The notes beneath the pieces were generated by a model that ran no database searches, was not told the origin of the DNA, and saw nothing but the letters and a program-made list of their open reading frames with translations. The translations under genes and the position numbers were made by a program. A stretch of DNA of 64,000 bases, from contig NZ_LN832559.1 of NCBI RefSeq assembly GCF_900005615.1, positions 774,837-838,836 of the forward strand. The letters are read 5' to 3'. Of this stretch, positions 1 through 7,981 are shown piece by piece; position 1 is the stretch's first letter, and every line of letters begins with the position of its first letter. This DNA comes from Paracoccus aminovorans (lineage in GTDB: Bacteria > Pseudomonadota > Alphaproteobacteria > Rhodobacterales > Rhodobacteraceae).

Positions 1-519
1 CTGTGGCCATAGCGCGCGCGGTCATCCGCAATGGTGCCCGGGGCAGGTTCTTCAATGTCGTCGATCTGGTGAACAGGCTGGAGGCCGAGGCCCGTGCCGG
101 ACGGGCAGGCCGGCTTGCAGAACATCTGATGCGGCTCGACTTCGTCATCCTCGATGAACTCGGATACCTGCCATTCGCGCAGTCCGGCGGCCAGCTGCTG
201 TTCCATCTGATCAGCAAGCTCTATGAGCAGACTTCCGTCATCGTCACCACCAACCTCGCATTCGGGGAGTGGCCGACCGTCTTCGGAGACGCAAAGATGA
301 CCACCGCGCTGCTCGACCGGCTCACCCACCACTGCGACATCGTCGAGACCGGCAACGACAGCTGGCGCATCAAAACCCGAGCCTGAACACCCTCCAAAAC
401 GCAGGCCCGCGTCGGCTGCGCCAGCTGGAAAGCTACGCCGCCACGGGCCTGCTCACCCGCGCGCCAAAGGGGTCACTTTTGGACGCCGATCAGGGGGCCC
501 GTTTGAATGCCGATTGACA
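1..519 (+). mobile_element. IS21-family insertion sequence, right end
   Basis: The window opens inside an IS21-family element. It contains most of the istB helper gene and then about 130 bases of terminal non-coding DNA. Two imperfect direct repeats (469-490 and 494-514), both ending in GCCGAT, lie just inside the end, as is typical of the multi-repeat termini of this family. The element most likely ends at the CA at 518-519 within TTGACA, because IS21 ends conventionally read TG...CA. istA and the left end are outside the window, so the target duplication cannot be checked. Confidence 0.8.
3..386 (+). CDS. istB: IstB-like ATPase, transposition helper (N-terminus cut by window edge)
   Basis: This is the C-terminal half of an IstB/DnaC-like AAA+ ATPase, the helper that works with the IstA transposase to choose a target during IS21 transposition. 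The Walker B segment [13 protein letters not shown] is present at about residues 46-58 of the visible part, followed by the sensor-1 stretch [10 protein letters not shown]. The C-terminal signature [15 protein letters not shown] matches IstB. The Walker A motif and the true start lie to the left of base 1. The reading frame is intact in what can be seen, so the gene may be functional. Confidence 0.9.
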   Translation: MAIARAVIRNGARGRFFNVVDLVNRLEAEARAGRAGRLAEHLMRLDFVILDELGYLPFAQSGGQLLFHLISKLYEQTSVIVTTNLAFGEWPTVFGDAKMTTALLDRLTHHCDIVETGNDSWRIKTRA

Positions 520-690
520 CCTTCGACACCCCGTTTCCAGGTGCCACGTGGGAGTCACGCGGACGGAAGCCGGGTCAAGTTGCTGAAAGCACCGGCATAG
601 GATGGACTCACGTAAGTCCTTGATAAACCTGCCACAGCGGGCTAGGTCGTAGTCCAGCGAAGTTCGGTGCTGGAGTCAGCTTGAAACAAA

Positions 691-720
691 AAAAGGCCGG
701 CCCCTCGGGACCGGCCTTTT
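691..720 (-). terminator. Rho-independent terminator of the penicillin-binding protein gene
   Basis: A stem AAAAGGCCGG / CCGGCCTTTT with a 10-base loop lies immediately after the stop codon at 722. It reads as GC-rich stem plus T-run on the minus strand, and the symmetrical A/T tails would let it work in both directions. Confidence 0.85.
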
Positions 721-721
721 C

Positions 722-3067
722 CTATTGCTGATAGACGCCGTCGATACCGCGTAAAGCCTGGGTCAGCGGGTCGTCGGGTGGCAGGTCGTCGGCCGGCATC
801 TCGGCCTCGGGGCCGCTGGTCACGGTCTCGGCCGGAAAGGTCGGCGGGCCGCCGGGCGCCTGGGTGCCCGGGTCGGGCAGGACGCGGCCGCCGGCCTGGT
901 CCTGCGGCACCGTCTCGGGTGCGGCCTGGCCCTGCGGCTGCGGCTGGCCCAGGGCTTCGGAGAGCGCTGCGGCCAGCGGATCGCTGCCGCCGACATCGTC
1001 GGAGCTGACCACCTGCGGCACGGCGCTGTTCGGGTCGAAGACGAAATTGCCCAGGGACTCGACCGGCAGGCCGTCGTGGATCTCGGTCATCACCGCCTGC
1101 CAGATCTCGGCCGGCAAGCCGCCGCCGGTCACGCCCTTCAGCGGCTTGTTGTCGTCATAGCCCATCCACACCCCGGTCACATATTGCCCGGTGAAGCCGA
1201 TGAACCAAGCGTCGCGATAGCTCGAGGTAGTGCCGGTCTTGCCCGCCGCCGGACGGCCCTTCAGCCGGGCGCGGGTGCCGGTGCCATGTTCGATCACCTG
1301 CTGCATCATGCCGATCAGCTCGCCCGCCGCCTTTTGCGAGATCACGCGCTGTCCCATGCCGCCGGCCTGGCCGATCAGCGCCTGGTCGTCGCCCTTGATG
1401 CGCAGCTCCTGCAAGCCATAGGGCGCGACGGCGGTTCCGCCGTTGCGGATGCCGGCATAGGCGGCGGTCATGTTCAAAAGCGTCGCATCCGACACGCCCA
1501 GGCCCAGCGAGGGGCCCGTCGCCAGCTCGTCCGAGACGCCGAAGTCGCGCGCCACCCGGCGCACCGCGTCGCGGCCGGCGATTTCCTGCAGCCGGATCGT
1601 CGCGGTGTTCAGCGACTGCGACAGCGCGCGCGTCAGCGTCACCTCGCCGGAATAGCGGCGGGTATAGTTCTGCGGCGACCACGGCCCCGAGCCGCGCACG
1701 TTGATGGTCAAGGGCGCGTCCAACACCATGTCGTTCGGACCATAGCCCTGGTCCAGCGCCGCGGCATAGACGAAGGGCTTGAAGCTGGAACCCGTCTGGC
1801 GCTTGGCCTGCGTTGCACGGTTGAAGGTGCCGGCGACGGTATTGTCGCGCCCGCCGATCATCGCCCGTACCGCGCCGTCGGGCGACATCACCACCACCGC
1901 CGCCTGCGCCTTCGAGCCCTTGGAAATCTTTTCGTCGAAGACCCGCTGCAAGGCGCGTTCGGCCGCGCGCTGCACGCGCTGGTCGAAGGTGGTCTTGATG
2001 GTCACGTCCTCGGTCGTCTCGCTGGTCAGGAAGCCCGGGCCGGATTCCATCACCCAATCGGCGAAATAGCCGCCTGCGCGCGCCGCCGCCGCCTTGGACA
2101 ACACGGCGGGATGCGCCTTGGCCTCGGCATATCGCGCATCGTCCAGGAAACCCTGCTCATGCATCAGGCCCAGGATCACCGTGGCGCGATCCTGCGCCCG
2201 CTGCAGGTTCGAGGTCGGGGCGAAATAGCTGGGCGCCTTCAGCAGGCCCGCCAGCATCGCCGCCTCGGGCGCGGTCACGTCCGCCGCCGACTTGTCGAAA
2301 TAGCGCTGCGCCGCCGCCTCGAAGCCGCGTGCGCCGGCACCCAGATACGAGCGGTTCATATAGATGTTAAGGATGTCCTCTTTCGAATATTTTGCCTCCA
2401 TGGCGAGGGCGTAGGGAACTTCCTTGACCTTGCGCCAGATCGAGGACTTGCGGCATTCGGCCTCGAACTCGGCCTCGGATTTCCAGCGGATCGGGTCGAA
2501 GGTGTCGCCCAGGCACAGGAGCTTCGCCACCTGCTGGGTGATGGTCGAGCCGCCGTTGCCTTCCAGCGGGCCGCGGCCGGCGGCCATGTTGATCTTGATC
2601 GCCGAGGCGACGCCGCGGGGCGAGACGCCGAAATGCTGGTAGAATCGCTTGTCCTCGGTCGCGACCACGGCATCCTTCAGCACCGGGGCGATCTTGTCGG
2701 CGCTGACCATGCCGAAGGTTTCGCCACGCCAGGCGAAGGTCCGCCCCTCGCTGTCCAGCATGGTGACCGAACCGCGGGCACGGCCGTCGAACAGCGCCGA
2801 AGCCTCGGGCAGGGTGGTGTAGAAATAGAAGGTCGCGGCGGCGAGAATCAGCGCAACCGTCAGCCCGAGCCGCCAGAACGAGCCCCAGACCACCCGCCAG
2901 ACCAGGGTGACGAAGCCGGCGATTCCCCGGGTCACGACATTGCCGCGGCGCGGCTTGCGCGGCGGCTTTCCGCCCGATGCGGGCCGCTGTTTCTGCTGTT
3001 TCTGAGGGGCTTGGTCGAAATTCCGCTTGTCCGCGGTGATGCGGCCCTTGCCGGTCGGTGTCTTCAT
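722..3067 (-). CDS. Bifunctional penicillin-binding protein (transglycosylase/transpeptidase, class A PBP)
   Basis: This 781-residue class A PBP polymerises glycan strands from lipid II and cross-links peptides in the periplasm. It has a basic cytoplasmic tail (1-60) and one membrane segment (about 64-84). The GT51 domain shows EDKRF with catalytic Glu138 and GGSTITQQVAKLL at 172-184. The transpeptidase domain shows SxxK (S427-K430), SxN (S485-N487) and KTGT (610-613). The C-terminus is a Pro/Gln/Glu-rich tail. The open frame runs 138 codons further upstream, but that part is antisense to amt. The ATG at 3067 follows AGGA with good spacing. The gene is divergent from amt and ends at a strong terminator. 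Confidence 0.93.
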   Translation of the reverse strand: MKTPTGKGRITADKRNFDQAPQKQQKQRPASGGKPPRKPRRGNVVTRGIAGFVTLVWRVVWGSFWRLGLTVALILAAATFYFYTTLPEASALFDGRARGSVTMLDSEGRTFAWRGETFGMVSADKIAPVLKDAVVATEDKRFYQHFGVSPRGVASAIKINMAAGRGPLEGNGGSTITQQVAKLLCLGDTFDPIRWKSEAEFEAECRKSSIWRKVKEVPYALAMEAKYSKEDILNIYMNRSYLGAGARGFEAAAQRYFDKSAADVTAPEAAMLAGLLKAPSYFAPTSNLQRAQDRATVILGLMHEQGFLDDARYAEAKAHPAVLSKAAAARAGGYFADWVMESGPGFLTSETTEDVTIKTTFDQRVQRAAERALQRVFDEKISKGSKAQAAVVVMSPDGAVRAMIGGRDNTVAGTFNRATQAKRQTGSSFKPFVYAAALDQGYGPNDMVLDAPLTINVRGSGPWSPQNYTRRYSGEVTLTRALSQSLNTATIRLQEIAGRDAVRRVARDFGVSDELATGPSLGLGVSDATLLNMTAAYAGIRNGGTAVAPYGLQELRIKGDDQALIGQAGGMGQRVISQKAAGELIGMMQQVIEHGTGTRARLKGRPAAGKTGTTSSYRDAWFIGFTGQYVTGVWMGYDDNKPLKGVTGGGLPAEIWQAVMTEIHDGLPVESLGNFVFDPNSAVPQVVSSDDVGGSDPLAAALSEALGQPQPQGQAAPETVPQDQAGGRVLPDPGTQAPGGPPTFPAETVTSGPEAEMPADDLPPDDPLTQALRGIDGVYQQ

Positions 3068-3320
3068 GCCTGTTATCCTGCCCGGCCGAGTCCTCCGGCC
3101 TGTTGGCGCGGACCATACAGGAAAGCCCCGGGGTTGAGAACCGCGATGACCGATCGGTGAACTGCCGCGAGCACGCGCAAACCCCGGCAGGACTGCGCAA
3201 AATCCGGGCAGACCCGCGTCGGCGCCGGCGGGAAGCTGCACAAACCTTGTGCCGGGGCGGCGGGCCCGCGTCTTCTGGCCGGGACGGAACTGCCGCGATG
3301 CAGAAAGAAGGTGCAGCAAG
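3068..3320. promoter_or_regulatory. Divergent intergenic region between the PBP gene and amt
   Basis: These 253 bases separate two divergent start codons and must hold both promoters. I looked for a -24/-12 sigma-54 box, as expected for a nitrogen-regulated amt, and did not find a convincing one with the required 10-base gap between GG and GC. No clear sigma-70 pair or operator palindrome stands out. Confidence 0.45.
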
Positions 3321-4748
3321 ATGATGAGACCCTCCGCGATCAAACCCATGATCCCGGCGCTTGCCCTGACCGGGCTGGCCTGGCCCGCCCTGGCGCAGGA
3401 CGCCGCCGCCCCCGCGGTGGTGGAGACCATCGCGCCCGTCGTCGACAAGGGCGACACCACCTGGATGATGGTCTCGGCCATCCTGGTGATGATGATGACC
3501 GTGCCGGGGCTGGCGCTGTTCTACGGCGGGCTGGTGCGATCGAAGAACATGCTCTCGGTGCTGATGCAGGTCTTCACCGTCTTCTGCGTCATGTCGCTGC
3601 TCTGGGTCTGCTTCGGCTATTCGCTGGCCTTCACCGGCGCCGGCTCGGCCGAGGAGGCGACGGCGCTGACGCCCTTCATCGGCGGGCTGTCGAAGGCGTT
3701 CCTGGCGGGGGTCGACACCGCGTCGCTGGCCGAGACCTTCACCACCAATGTCTTCGTGCCGGAATATGTCTTCGTCATCTTCCAGATGGCCTTCGCCTGC
3801 ATTGCGCCGGCGCTGATCGTCGGCGCCACGGTCGAGCGGATGAAATTCTCGGCGATCCTGATGTTCGTGGTGATCTGGTTCTTCTTCAGCTACCTGCCCA
3901 TGGCGCATATGGTGTGGTGGTGGGGCGGTCCCTCGGCCTATGACGCGCCCGGCGGTTTCCTGTTCGGCCATGGCGACCTGGACTTCGCCGGCGGCACGGT
4001 CATCCACATCAACGCCGGCATCGCCGGTCTGGTCGCCGCCATCGTCGTCGGCCCCCGCCTGGGCTATGGCAAGGAGCTGATGGCGCCGCACAACCTGCCC
4101 TTTACCCTGCTGGGCGGCTGCCTGCTGTGGATCGGCTGGTTCGGCTTCAACGCCGGCTCGAACATGGAGGCCACCGGCACCGCCGCGCTGGCGATCCTGA
4201 ACACCACCGTCGCCACCGCCGCCGCCGGGCTGGCCTGGGCCTTTGGCGAGTGGATCTTTCGCGGCCACCCGTCGCTTCTGGGCGGGGTCTCGGGCGCCAT
4301 CGCCGGCCTTGTCGGCATCACCCCGGCCGCCGGTTTCGTGGGCCCGATGGGCGCCATCGCGATCGGCCTGGCCGCCGGTTTCCTGTGCATGTGGTTCGTG
4401 ATCTCGCTGAAGGGCAAGCTGGGGATCGACGAAAGCCTCGACGTCTTCGGCATCCACGGCGTGGGCGGCATCGTCGGCGCCATCCTGACCGGCGTCTTCG
4501 CGGCGCCTTCGCTGGGCGGCTCGGGCATCTACGACTATGCGACCGAGGCGGTCTCGGCCGACTACAGCATCGCCGGGCAGGTCACGACGCAGGTGCTGGG
4601 CGTGGCCGTCGCGGTGGTCTGGTCGGCCGTGGTGTCCTTTATCGCGCTGATGATCGTCAAGGCGGTGATCGGGCTGCGCGTGCCGGCGAATGACGAGCGG
4701 CAGGGCCTGGACGTCACCACCCACGGCGAGAGCGCCTATAACAGCTGA
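3321..4748 (+). CDS. amt: Ammonium transporter (Amt/MEP/Rh family)
   Basis: This 475-residue polytopic channel conducts ammonium/ammonia across the inner membrane. A signal sequence ends near ALAQDAAA (about residue 23), and eleven hydrophobic segments follow. The family landmark GAxxERxKF is seen as GATVERMKF, and the conserved pore histidines are in HMVWWWGG and IHGVGG. The start at the first of two ATG codons (MMRPS) is preceded by AAGAAGG. The family is normally controlled by the PII protein GlnK, whose gene usually sits just upstream. Here the upstream neighbour is the divergent PBP gene and no glnK is in the window. Confidence 0.93.
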   Translation: MMRPSAIKPMIPALALTGLAWPALAQDAAAPAVVETIAPVVDKGDTTWMMVSAILVMMMTVPGLALFYGGLVRSKNMLSVLMQVFTVFCVMSLLWVCFGYSLAFTGAGSAEEATALTPFIGGLSKAFLAGVDTASLAETFTTNVFVPEYVFVIFQMAFACIAPALIVGATVERMKFSAILMFVVIWFFFSYLPMAHMVWWWGGPSAYDAPGGFLFGHGDLDFAGGTVIHINAGIAGLVAAIVVGPRLGYGKELMAPHNLPFTLLGGCLLWIGWFGFNAGSNMEATGTAALAILNTTVATAAAGLAWAFGEWIFRGHPSLLGGVSGAIAGLVGITPAAGFVGPMGAIAIGLAAGFLCMWFVISLKGKLGIDESLDVFGIHGVGGIVGAILTGVFAAPSLGGSGIYDYATEAVSADYSIAGQVTTQVLGVAVAVVWSAVVSFIALMIVKAVIGLRVPANDERQGLDVTTHGESAYNS

Positions 4749-4767
4749 GGGCCGTTCAGGCGCAGCG

Positions 4768-4794
4768 AAAAGCCCCGCGCAAGCGGGGCTTTTT
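4768..4794. terminator. Bidirectional terminator between convergent amt and polyprenyl synthase gene
   Basis: An 8-bp stem AGCCCCGC / GCGGGGCT with a GCAA loop is flanked by A and T runs on both sides. It separates two convergent genes whose stops lie at 4748 (plus) and 4810 (minus). Confidence 0.9.
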
Positions 4795-4809
4795 CACGTT
4801 CGGAAGGAA

Positions 4810-5811
4810 TCAGGACAGGCGCGAGACGACGAAATCCGCCAGGTCCGACAGGATCGCACGCAACGGCCGGTCCGGCGCCGCCGCCAGCGCCGCCTTGGCG
4901 CGGTCGGCCCAGGCGATGGCATCCGCGCGCGCGGCGGTCAGCGCGCCGCGCCGGTTCAGGATGTCCAGTGCGGTTTCCAGGTCGCCGTCCTGCTGGTCGC
5001 CCTTGGCGATGGTGCGTTCCCAGAAGGCACGCTCGCCGGCATCGGCCGCCGCGATGGCCTTGATGACCGGCAGGGTCAGCTTGCGCTCGCGGAAATCGTC
5101 GCCGACGTTCTTGCCGATGGTCGTGGTCGAGCCGCCGTAGTCCAGCAGGTCGTCCACGATCTGGAAGGCGATCCCCAGCGCGTCGCCGTAATCGAACAGC
5201 GCCTGCTGCACCGCCGGATCGGCGCCCGAGACCACCGCCCCGGCCTCGGTCGCGGCCGAGAACAGCGCCGCGGTCTTGCCGCGCACGATCTGGACATAGG
5301 TGTCTTCCGAGGTCGAGATGTCCTGGGCGGCGGTCAGCTGCAGCACCTCGCCCTCGGCGATGGTGGCGCTGGCATTGGCCAGGATGCGCATGACCTGCAT
5401 GCTGCCGGTATCGGCCATCAGCTGGAAGCTGCGGGCGAACAGATAGTCGCCGACCAGCACCGAGGACTTGTTGTCCCACAGAAGGTTCGCCGTCGGCCGG
5501 CCGCGCCGCTGGCGGCTTTCGTCCACCACGTCGTCATGCAGCAGCGTCGCGGTGTGGATGAACTCGACCGCCGTCGCCAGCAGCACGTGGCTGTCGCCCT
5601 GATAGCCGCAAAGCCGCGCCGCAGCCAGGACCAGCATCGGCCGCAGCCGCTTGCCGCCGGCCTCGACCAGATGCGCGGTCACCTCGGGGATGCGGGGCGC
5701 GTGGCGGCTGGCCATGCGCTCGCGGATCAGCGCGTTCACCCGGTCCATGTCACCGGCGAGTTCCGCCGACAGCCGGTCGAGCGGCTTCGAGACGTTTTCC
5801 TTCATGCCCAT
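4810..5811 (-). CDS. ispB: Octaprenyl/decaprenyl diphosphate synthase (quinone side chain)
   Basis: This 333-residue trans-isoprenyl diphosphate synthase extends FPP/GPP with isopentenyl diphosphate to build the ubiquinone tail. Both aspartate-rich Mg-binding motifs are present: DDVVD at 93-97 (FARM) and DDLLD at 220-224 (SARM), along with the GGKRLRP substrate-binding stretch near residue 52. Paracoccus makes Q10, so the product is probably decaprenyl diphosphate, but chain length cannot be read safely from sequence. ATG 5811 is chosen because GGGG sits 7 bases before it. The ATG two codons later has no ribosome site. Confidence 0.9.
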   Translation of the reverse strand: MGMKENVSKPLDRLSAELAGDMDRVNALIRERMASRHAPRIPEVTAHLVEAGGKRLRPMLVLAAARLCGYQGDSHVLLATAVEFIHTATLLHDDVVDESRQRRGRPTANLLWDNKSSVLVGDYLFARSFQLMADTGSMQVMRILANASATIAEGEVLQLTAAQDISTSEDTYVQIVRGKTAALFSAATEAGAVVSGADPAVQQALFDYGDALGIAFQIVDDLLDYGGSTTTIGKNVGDDFRERKLTLPVIKAIAAADAGERAFWERTIAKGDQQDGDLETALDILNRRGALTAARADAIAWADRAKAALAAAPDRPLRAILSDLADFVVSRLS

Positions 5812-5886
5812 GGCGATCCCCTTTCGCCGCAAGGCATTGCCACGCCATGGACACAGGCGCAACAGCCGCGTAGCGTTTCGCGCATC

Positions 5887-6099
5887 ATGAAAGAGCTTCT
5901 GCGCACCACCGACCCGCTTCTGATCACCCGCGTGGCCGACCTTCTGGCGGCCGAGGGCATCGCCGCTTTCCTGCTGGACCAGCACATGAGCGTGCTGGAA
6001 GGCTCGCTCGGCATCCTGCCGCGGCGGCTGATGGTGGCGGATCGCGACCTGTTCATGGCGCGCGCCATCCTGCGCGACAACCGCATCCACCATGAATGA
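5887..6099 (+). CDS. Small DUF2007-type putative signal-transducing protein
   Basis: This 70-residue protein (MKELLRTTDPLLITRVADLL...) matches the DUF2007 pattern: a single alpha/beta domain that starts with a residue stretch about source and position and ends in a 'v..RDlfmAraILrd' segment. The family has no proven function and resembles a ferredoxin-fold PII-like unit. The gene starts 75 bases from the divergent polyprenyl synthase start and overlaps the downstream methyltransferase gene by 8 bases, so the two are almost certainly co-translated. This arrangement recurs in Rhodobacterales. Confidence 0.75.
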   Translation: MKELLRTTDPLLITRVADLLAAEGIAAFLLDQHMSVLEGSLGILPRRLMVADRDLFMARAILRDNRIHHE

Positions 6100-6841
6100 C
6101 ACGCGCGAGGACGGGTTCCTCGGCTGCCGGCTGACGATTGCGCAGCCCGTGCGCGGCTATCGCGCCGGCGCGGATGCGGTGATGCTGGCGGCGGCCTGCC
6201 CGGCCCGCCCGGGCGAGTCGGCGCTGGAACTGGGCTGCGGCGCCGGGGTGGCGCTGATCTGCCTGGGTGCGCGGGTGCCCGGGCTGCGGCTGGCCGGGCT
6301 GGAGCTTCAGCCCGGCTATGCGGCGCTGGCGCGGCGCAATGTCGCGGCGAACGGCGTCGATGCCGATATCCTCGAAGGCGACCTGGCGCGGATGCCGGCG
6401 GCGCTGCGCGACCGATCCTTCGACCATGTCATCGCCAACCCGCCCTATTTCCGCGGCGGTTCGGTGGCGCCCGACCCCGGACGCGGCACGGCGCGGCACG
6501 AGGCGACGCCGCTGGCCGGCTGGATCGCCGCCGGGCTGCGCCGGCTGCGGCCGGGGGGGTGGCTGACCATGATCCAGCGCGCCGAGCGACTCGGCGAGAT
6601 GCTGGCGGCGCTGACGCCGTCGGCCGGGGCGATCACGATCCTGCCAGTGGCGGCGCGGACAGGGGCCGAGGCGGGCCGGGTCATCCTGACCGCGCGCAAG
6701 GGATCGCGCAGCCCGATGCGGCTGCTAAGCCCCTTCGTCATGCACGCAAAACCGTCGCATTCGGGCCATGGCGAGGACCTGACCGGGCCCGCCGATGCCG
6801 TGCTGCGGCAAGGCGCCGCGCTCAACCTGCGGGATAGGTGA
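6092..6841 (+). CDS. SAM-dependent methyltransferase, TrmN6/tRNA1(Val) A37 methyltransferase-like
   Basis: This 249-residue Rossmann methyltransferase has motif I ELGCGAGVALICLG near residues 46-59 and the N6-adenine/glutamine-type motif IV NPPYF near residue 115. These match the family that methylates A37 of tRNA1(Val) (YfiC/TrmN6) more closely than DNA methylases, because it lacks a target-recognition domain. The N-terminal GFLGCRLTIAQPVRGYRAG is characteristic of the alphaproteobacterial branch. The exact RNA substrate is inferred. It overlaps the preceding small gene by 8 bases. Confidence 0.8.
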   Translation: MNDTREDGFLGCRLTIAQPVRGYRAGADAVMLAAACPARPGESALELGCGAGVALICLGARVPGLRLAGLELQPGYAALARRNVAANGVDADILEGDLARMPAALRDRSFDHVIANPPYFRGGSVAPDPGRGTARHEATPLAGWIAAGLRRLRPGGWLTMIQRAERLGEMLAALTPSAGAITILPVAARTGAEAGRVILTARKGSRSPMRLLSPFVMHAKPSHSGHGEDLTGPADAVLRQGAALNLRDR

Positions 6842-6909
6842 TTTTCGGTGACAATGTGACGAATCTGTGCTGCAATCCGATGGTTCGATCAATCCAAGAG
6901 GAGGACGGA

Positions 6910-7074
6910 ATGACGGTTGAATCCCATGTCCAGGAGCTTCGCCGCAAACACCAGTCGCTTTCAAACGCCATCGAGGCTGCGCATCGCAGCCCGGCGACGG
7001 ATGACCTCGCCATCGCGCAGATGAAAAAGGAAAAACTTCGCCTCAAGGAAGAGATCACGCGCCTGTCGCACTAG
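6910..7074 (+). CDS. YdcH-family DUF465 small protein
   Basis: This 54-residue, highly charged, predicted coiled-coil protein reads VESHVQELRRKHQSL and later MKKEKLRLKEEITRL, the standard DUF465/YdcH pattern ('L..kH..Ld..I......D...l..LKkeKL.lKDeI..l'). Its function is unknown. ATG 6910 has a near-perfect ribosome site (AGAGGAGGA). It stands alone, 68 bases after the methyltransferase, and a hairpin terminator follows. Confidence 0.9.
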   Translation: MTVESHVQELRRKHQSLSNAIEAAHRSPATDDLAIAQMKKEKLRLKEEITRLSH

Positions 7075-7081
7075 GTGCGAA

Positions 7082-7112
7082 GGGGTGGGTCCGTCCCACC
7101 CCGGGGCTTTTG
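7082..7112 (+). terminator. Terminator after the DUF465 gene
   Basis: A stem GGGGTGGG (7082-7089) / CCCACCCC (7095-7102) is followed eight bases later by a short T run (CTTTTG). The U-tract is weak. Confidence 0.6.
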
Positions 7113-7125
7113 ACGGATACAAGAA

Positions 7126-7152
7126 AACGGCCCGCGACTATCGCGGGCCGTT
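7126..7152 (-). terminator. Rho-independent terminator of phaB
   Basis: An 11-bp perfect stem (AACGGCCCGCG / CGCGGGCCGTT, loop of 5) lies 18 bases past the phaB stop and runs into TTTTCTTG on the minus strand. Confidence 0.85.
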
Positions 7153-7169
7153 GACCGTTTCCGAAGGCG

Positions 7170-7895
7170 TCAGACGAAGAACTGGCCGCCGTTGGCGCTG
7201 ATGGTCGAGCCGGTGACGAAGCCCGCGTCGTCCGAGGCCAGGAACACCACGCAACGGGCGATCTCCTCGGGCTCGCCCAGGCGGCCGACGGGGATCTGGG
7301 GGATGATGCGTTCGTTCAGCACCTTTTCGTCGATGGCGCGCACCATTTCGGTGCCGATATAGCCCGGGCAGATCGCGTTCACGGTGATGCCGGCGCGCGC
7401 GCCCTCTTGCGCCAGGGCCTTGGTGAAGCCCAGGTCGCCCGCCTTGGCCGCGGAATAGTTCGCCTGGCCGGCCTGGCCCTTCTGGCCGTTGATCGAGCTG
7501 ATGTTGACGATGCGGCCGAACTTGCGGTCGCGCATCCCGGTCCAGACCGGATGGGTCATGTTGAACAGCCCGGTCAGGTTGGTGTCGATGACCTCTTTCC
7601 ACTGCTGGGCGGTCATCTTGTGGAACATCGCGTCCCGGGTGATGCCGGCGTTGTTGACCAGCACCGCGATGGGGCCCAGTTCCTCTTCGACCTGCTTGAT
7701 GCCGGCGGCGCAGGCGTCGTAATCGGCGACCGACCATTTATAGGTCTTGATGCCGGTTTCCTCGGTAAAGGCCCGGGCGGCGTCGTCATTGCCGGCATAG
7801 TTGGCGGCGACGGTATAGCCCGCGTCCTTCAAGGCCTTCGAGATCGCCGCACCGATGCCACGCGAACCGCCGGTCACAAGAGCCACTTTTGCCAT
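7170..7895 (-). CDS. phaB: Acetoacetyl-CoA reductase (NADPH), PHB synthesis
   Basis: This 241-residue short-chain dehydrogenase reduces acetoacetyl-CoA to (R)-3-hydroxybutyryl-CoA, the second step of polyhydroxybutyrate synthesis. The nucleotide motif TGGSRGIG is at 8-15. The catalytic Ser134, Tyr147 and Lys151 lie in NISSIN and YSAAKAG. It differs from fatty-acid FabG mainly by overall similarity to PhaB and by lying directly after phaA (86-base gap). The ribosome site AAAGGGGGAAGAA precedes ATG 7895. The polymerase gene phaC is not in the window. Confidence 0.93.
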   Translation of the reverse strand: MAKVALVTGGSRGIGAAISKALKDAGYTVAANYAGNDDAARAFTEETGIKTYKWSVADYDACAAGIKQVEEELGPIAVLVNNAGITRDAMFHKMTAQQWKEVIDTNLTGLFNMTHPVWTGMRDRKFGRIVNISSINGQKGQAGQANYSAAKAGDLGFTKALAQEGARAGITVNAICPGYIGTEMVRAIDEKVLNERIIPQIPVGRLGEPEEIARCVVFLASDDAGFVTGSTISANGGQFFV

Positions 7896-7931
7896 TTCTT
7901 CCCCCTTTTAAAATGGTCGTGAAATTGTGTT

Positions 7932-7977
7932 ACCGAACGCGTTCGGTGCGCGCAAGATCATTGCGCGCACCTTTTTT
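7932..7977. promoter_or_regulatory. Hairpin and palindrome in the phaA-phaB gap
   Basis: A perfect 16-bp palindrome ACCGAACGCGTTCGGT (7932-7947) overlaps by three bases a strong 11-bp hairpin (7945-7955 / 7961-7971). The hairpin ends in T6 on the plus strand and so carries A6 before it on the phaAB mRNA. In the mRNA only one of the two folds can form fully. It may set the phaA:phaB ratio, protect the mRNA 3' end of phaA, or bind a regulator. None of these is shown. Confidence 0.55.
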
Positions 7978-7981
7978 CAGC

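Noticed and set aside
1076..3160. 694-codon plus-strand ORF opposite the PBP gene
   Set aside because: It is an exact antisense shadow of a gene with all catalytic motifs, is rich in Arg/His/Gly/Ala and has no ribosome site or recognisable domain.
3180..3320. Possible sigma-54 promoter for amt (TGGCC...CTGCC)
   Set aside because: The spacing between GG and GC is 13 bases instead of 10.
2367..4724. 785-codon minus-strand ORF across the PBP/amt region
   Set aside because: It runs antisense to amt and out of frame through the PBP gene. High G+C suppresses stops; the residue make-up (His, Gln, Arg, Asp) is that of a shadow frame.
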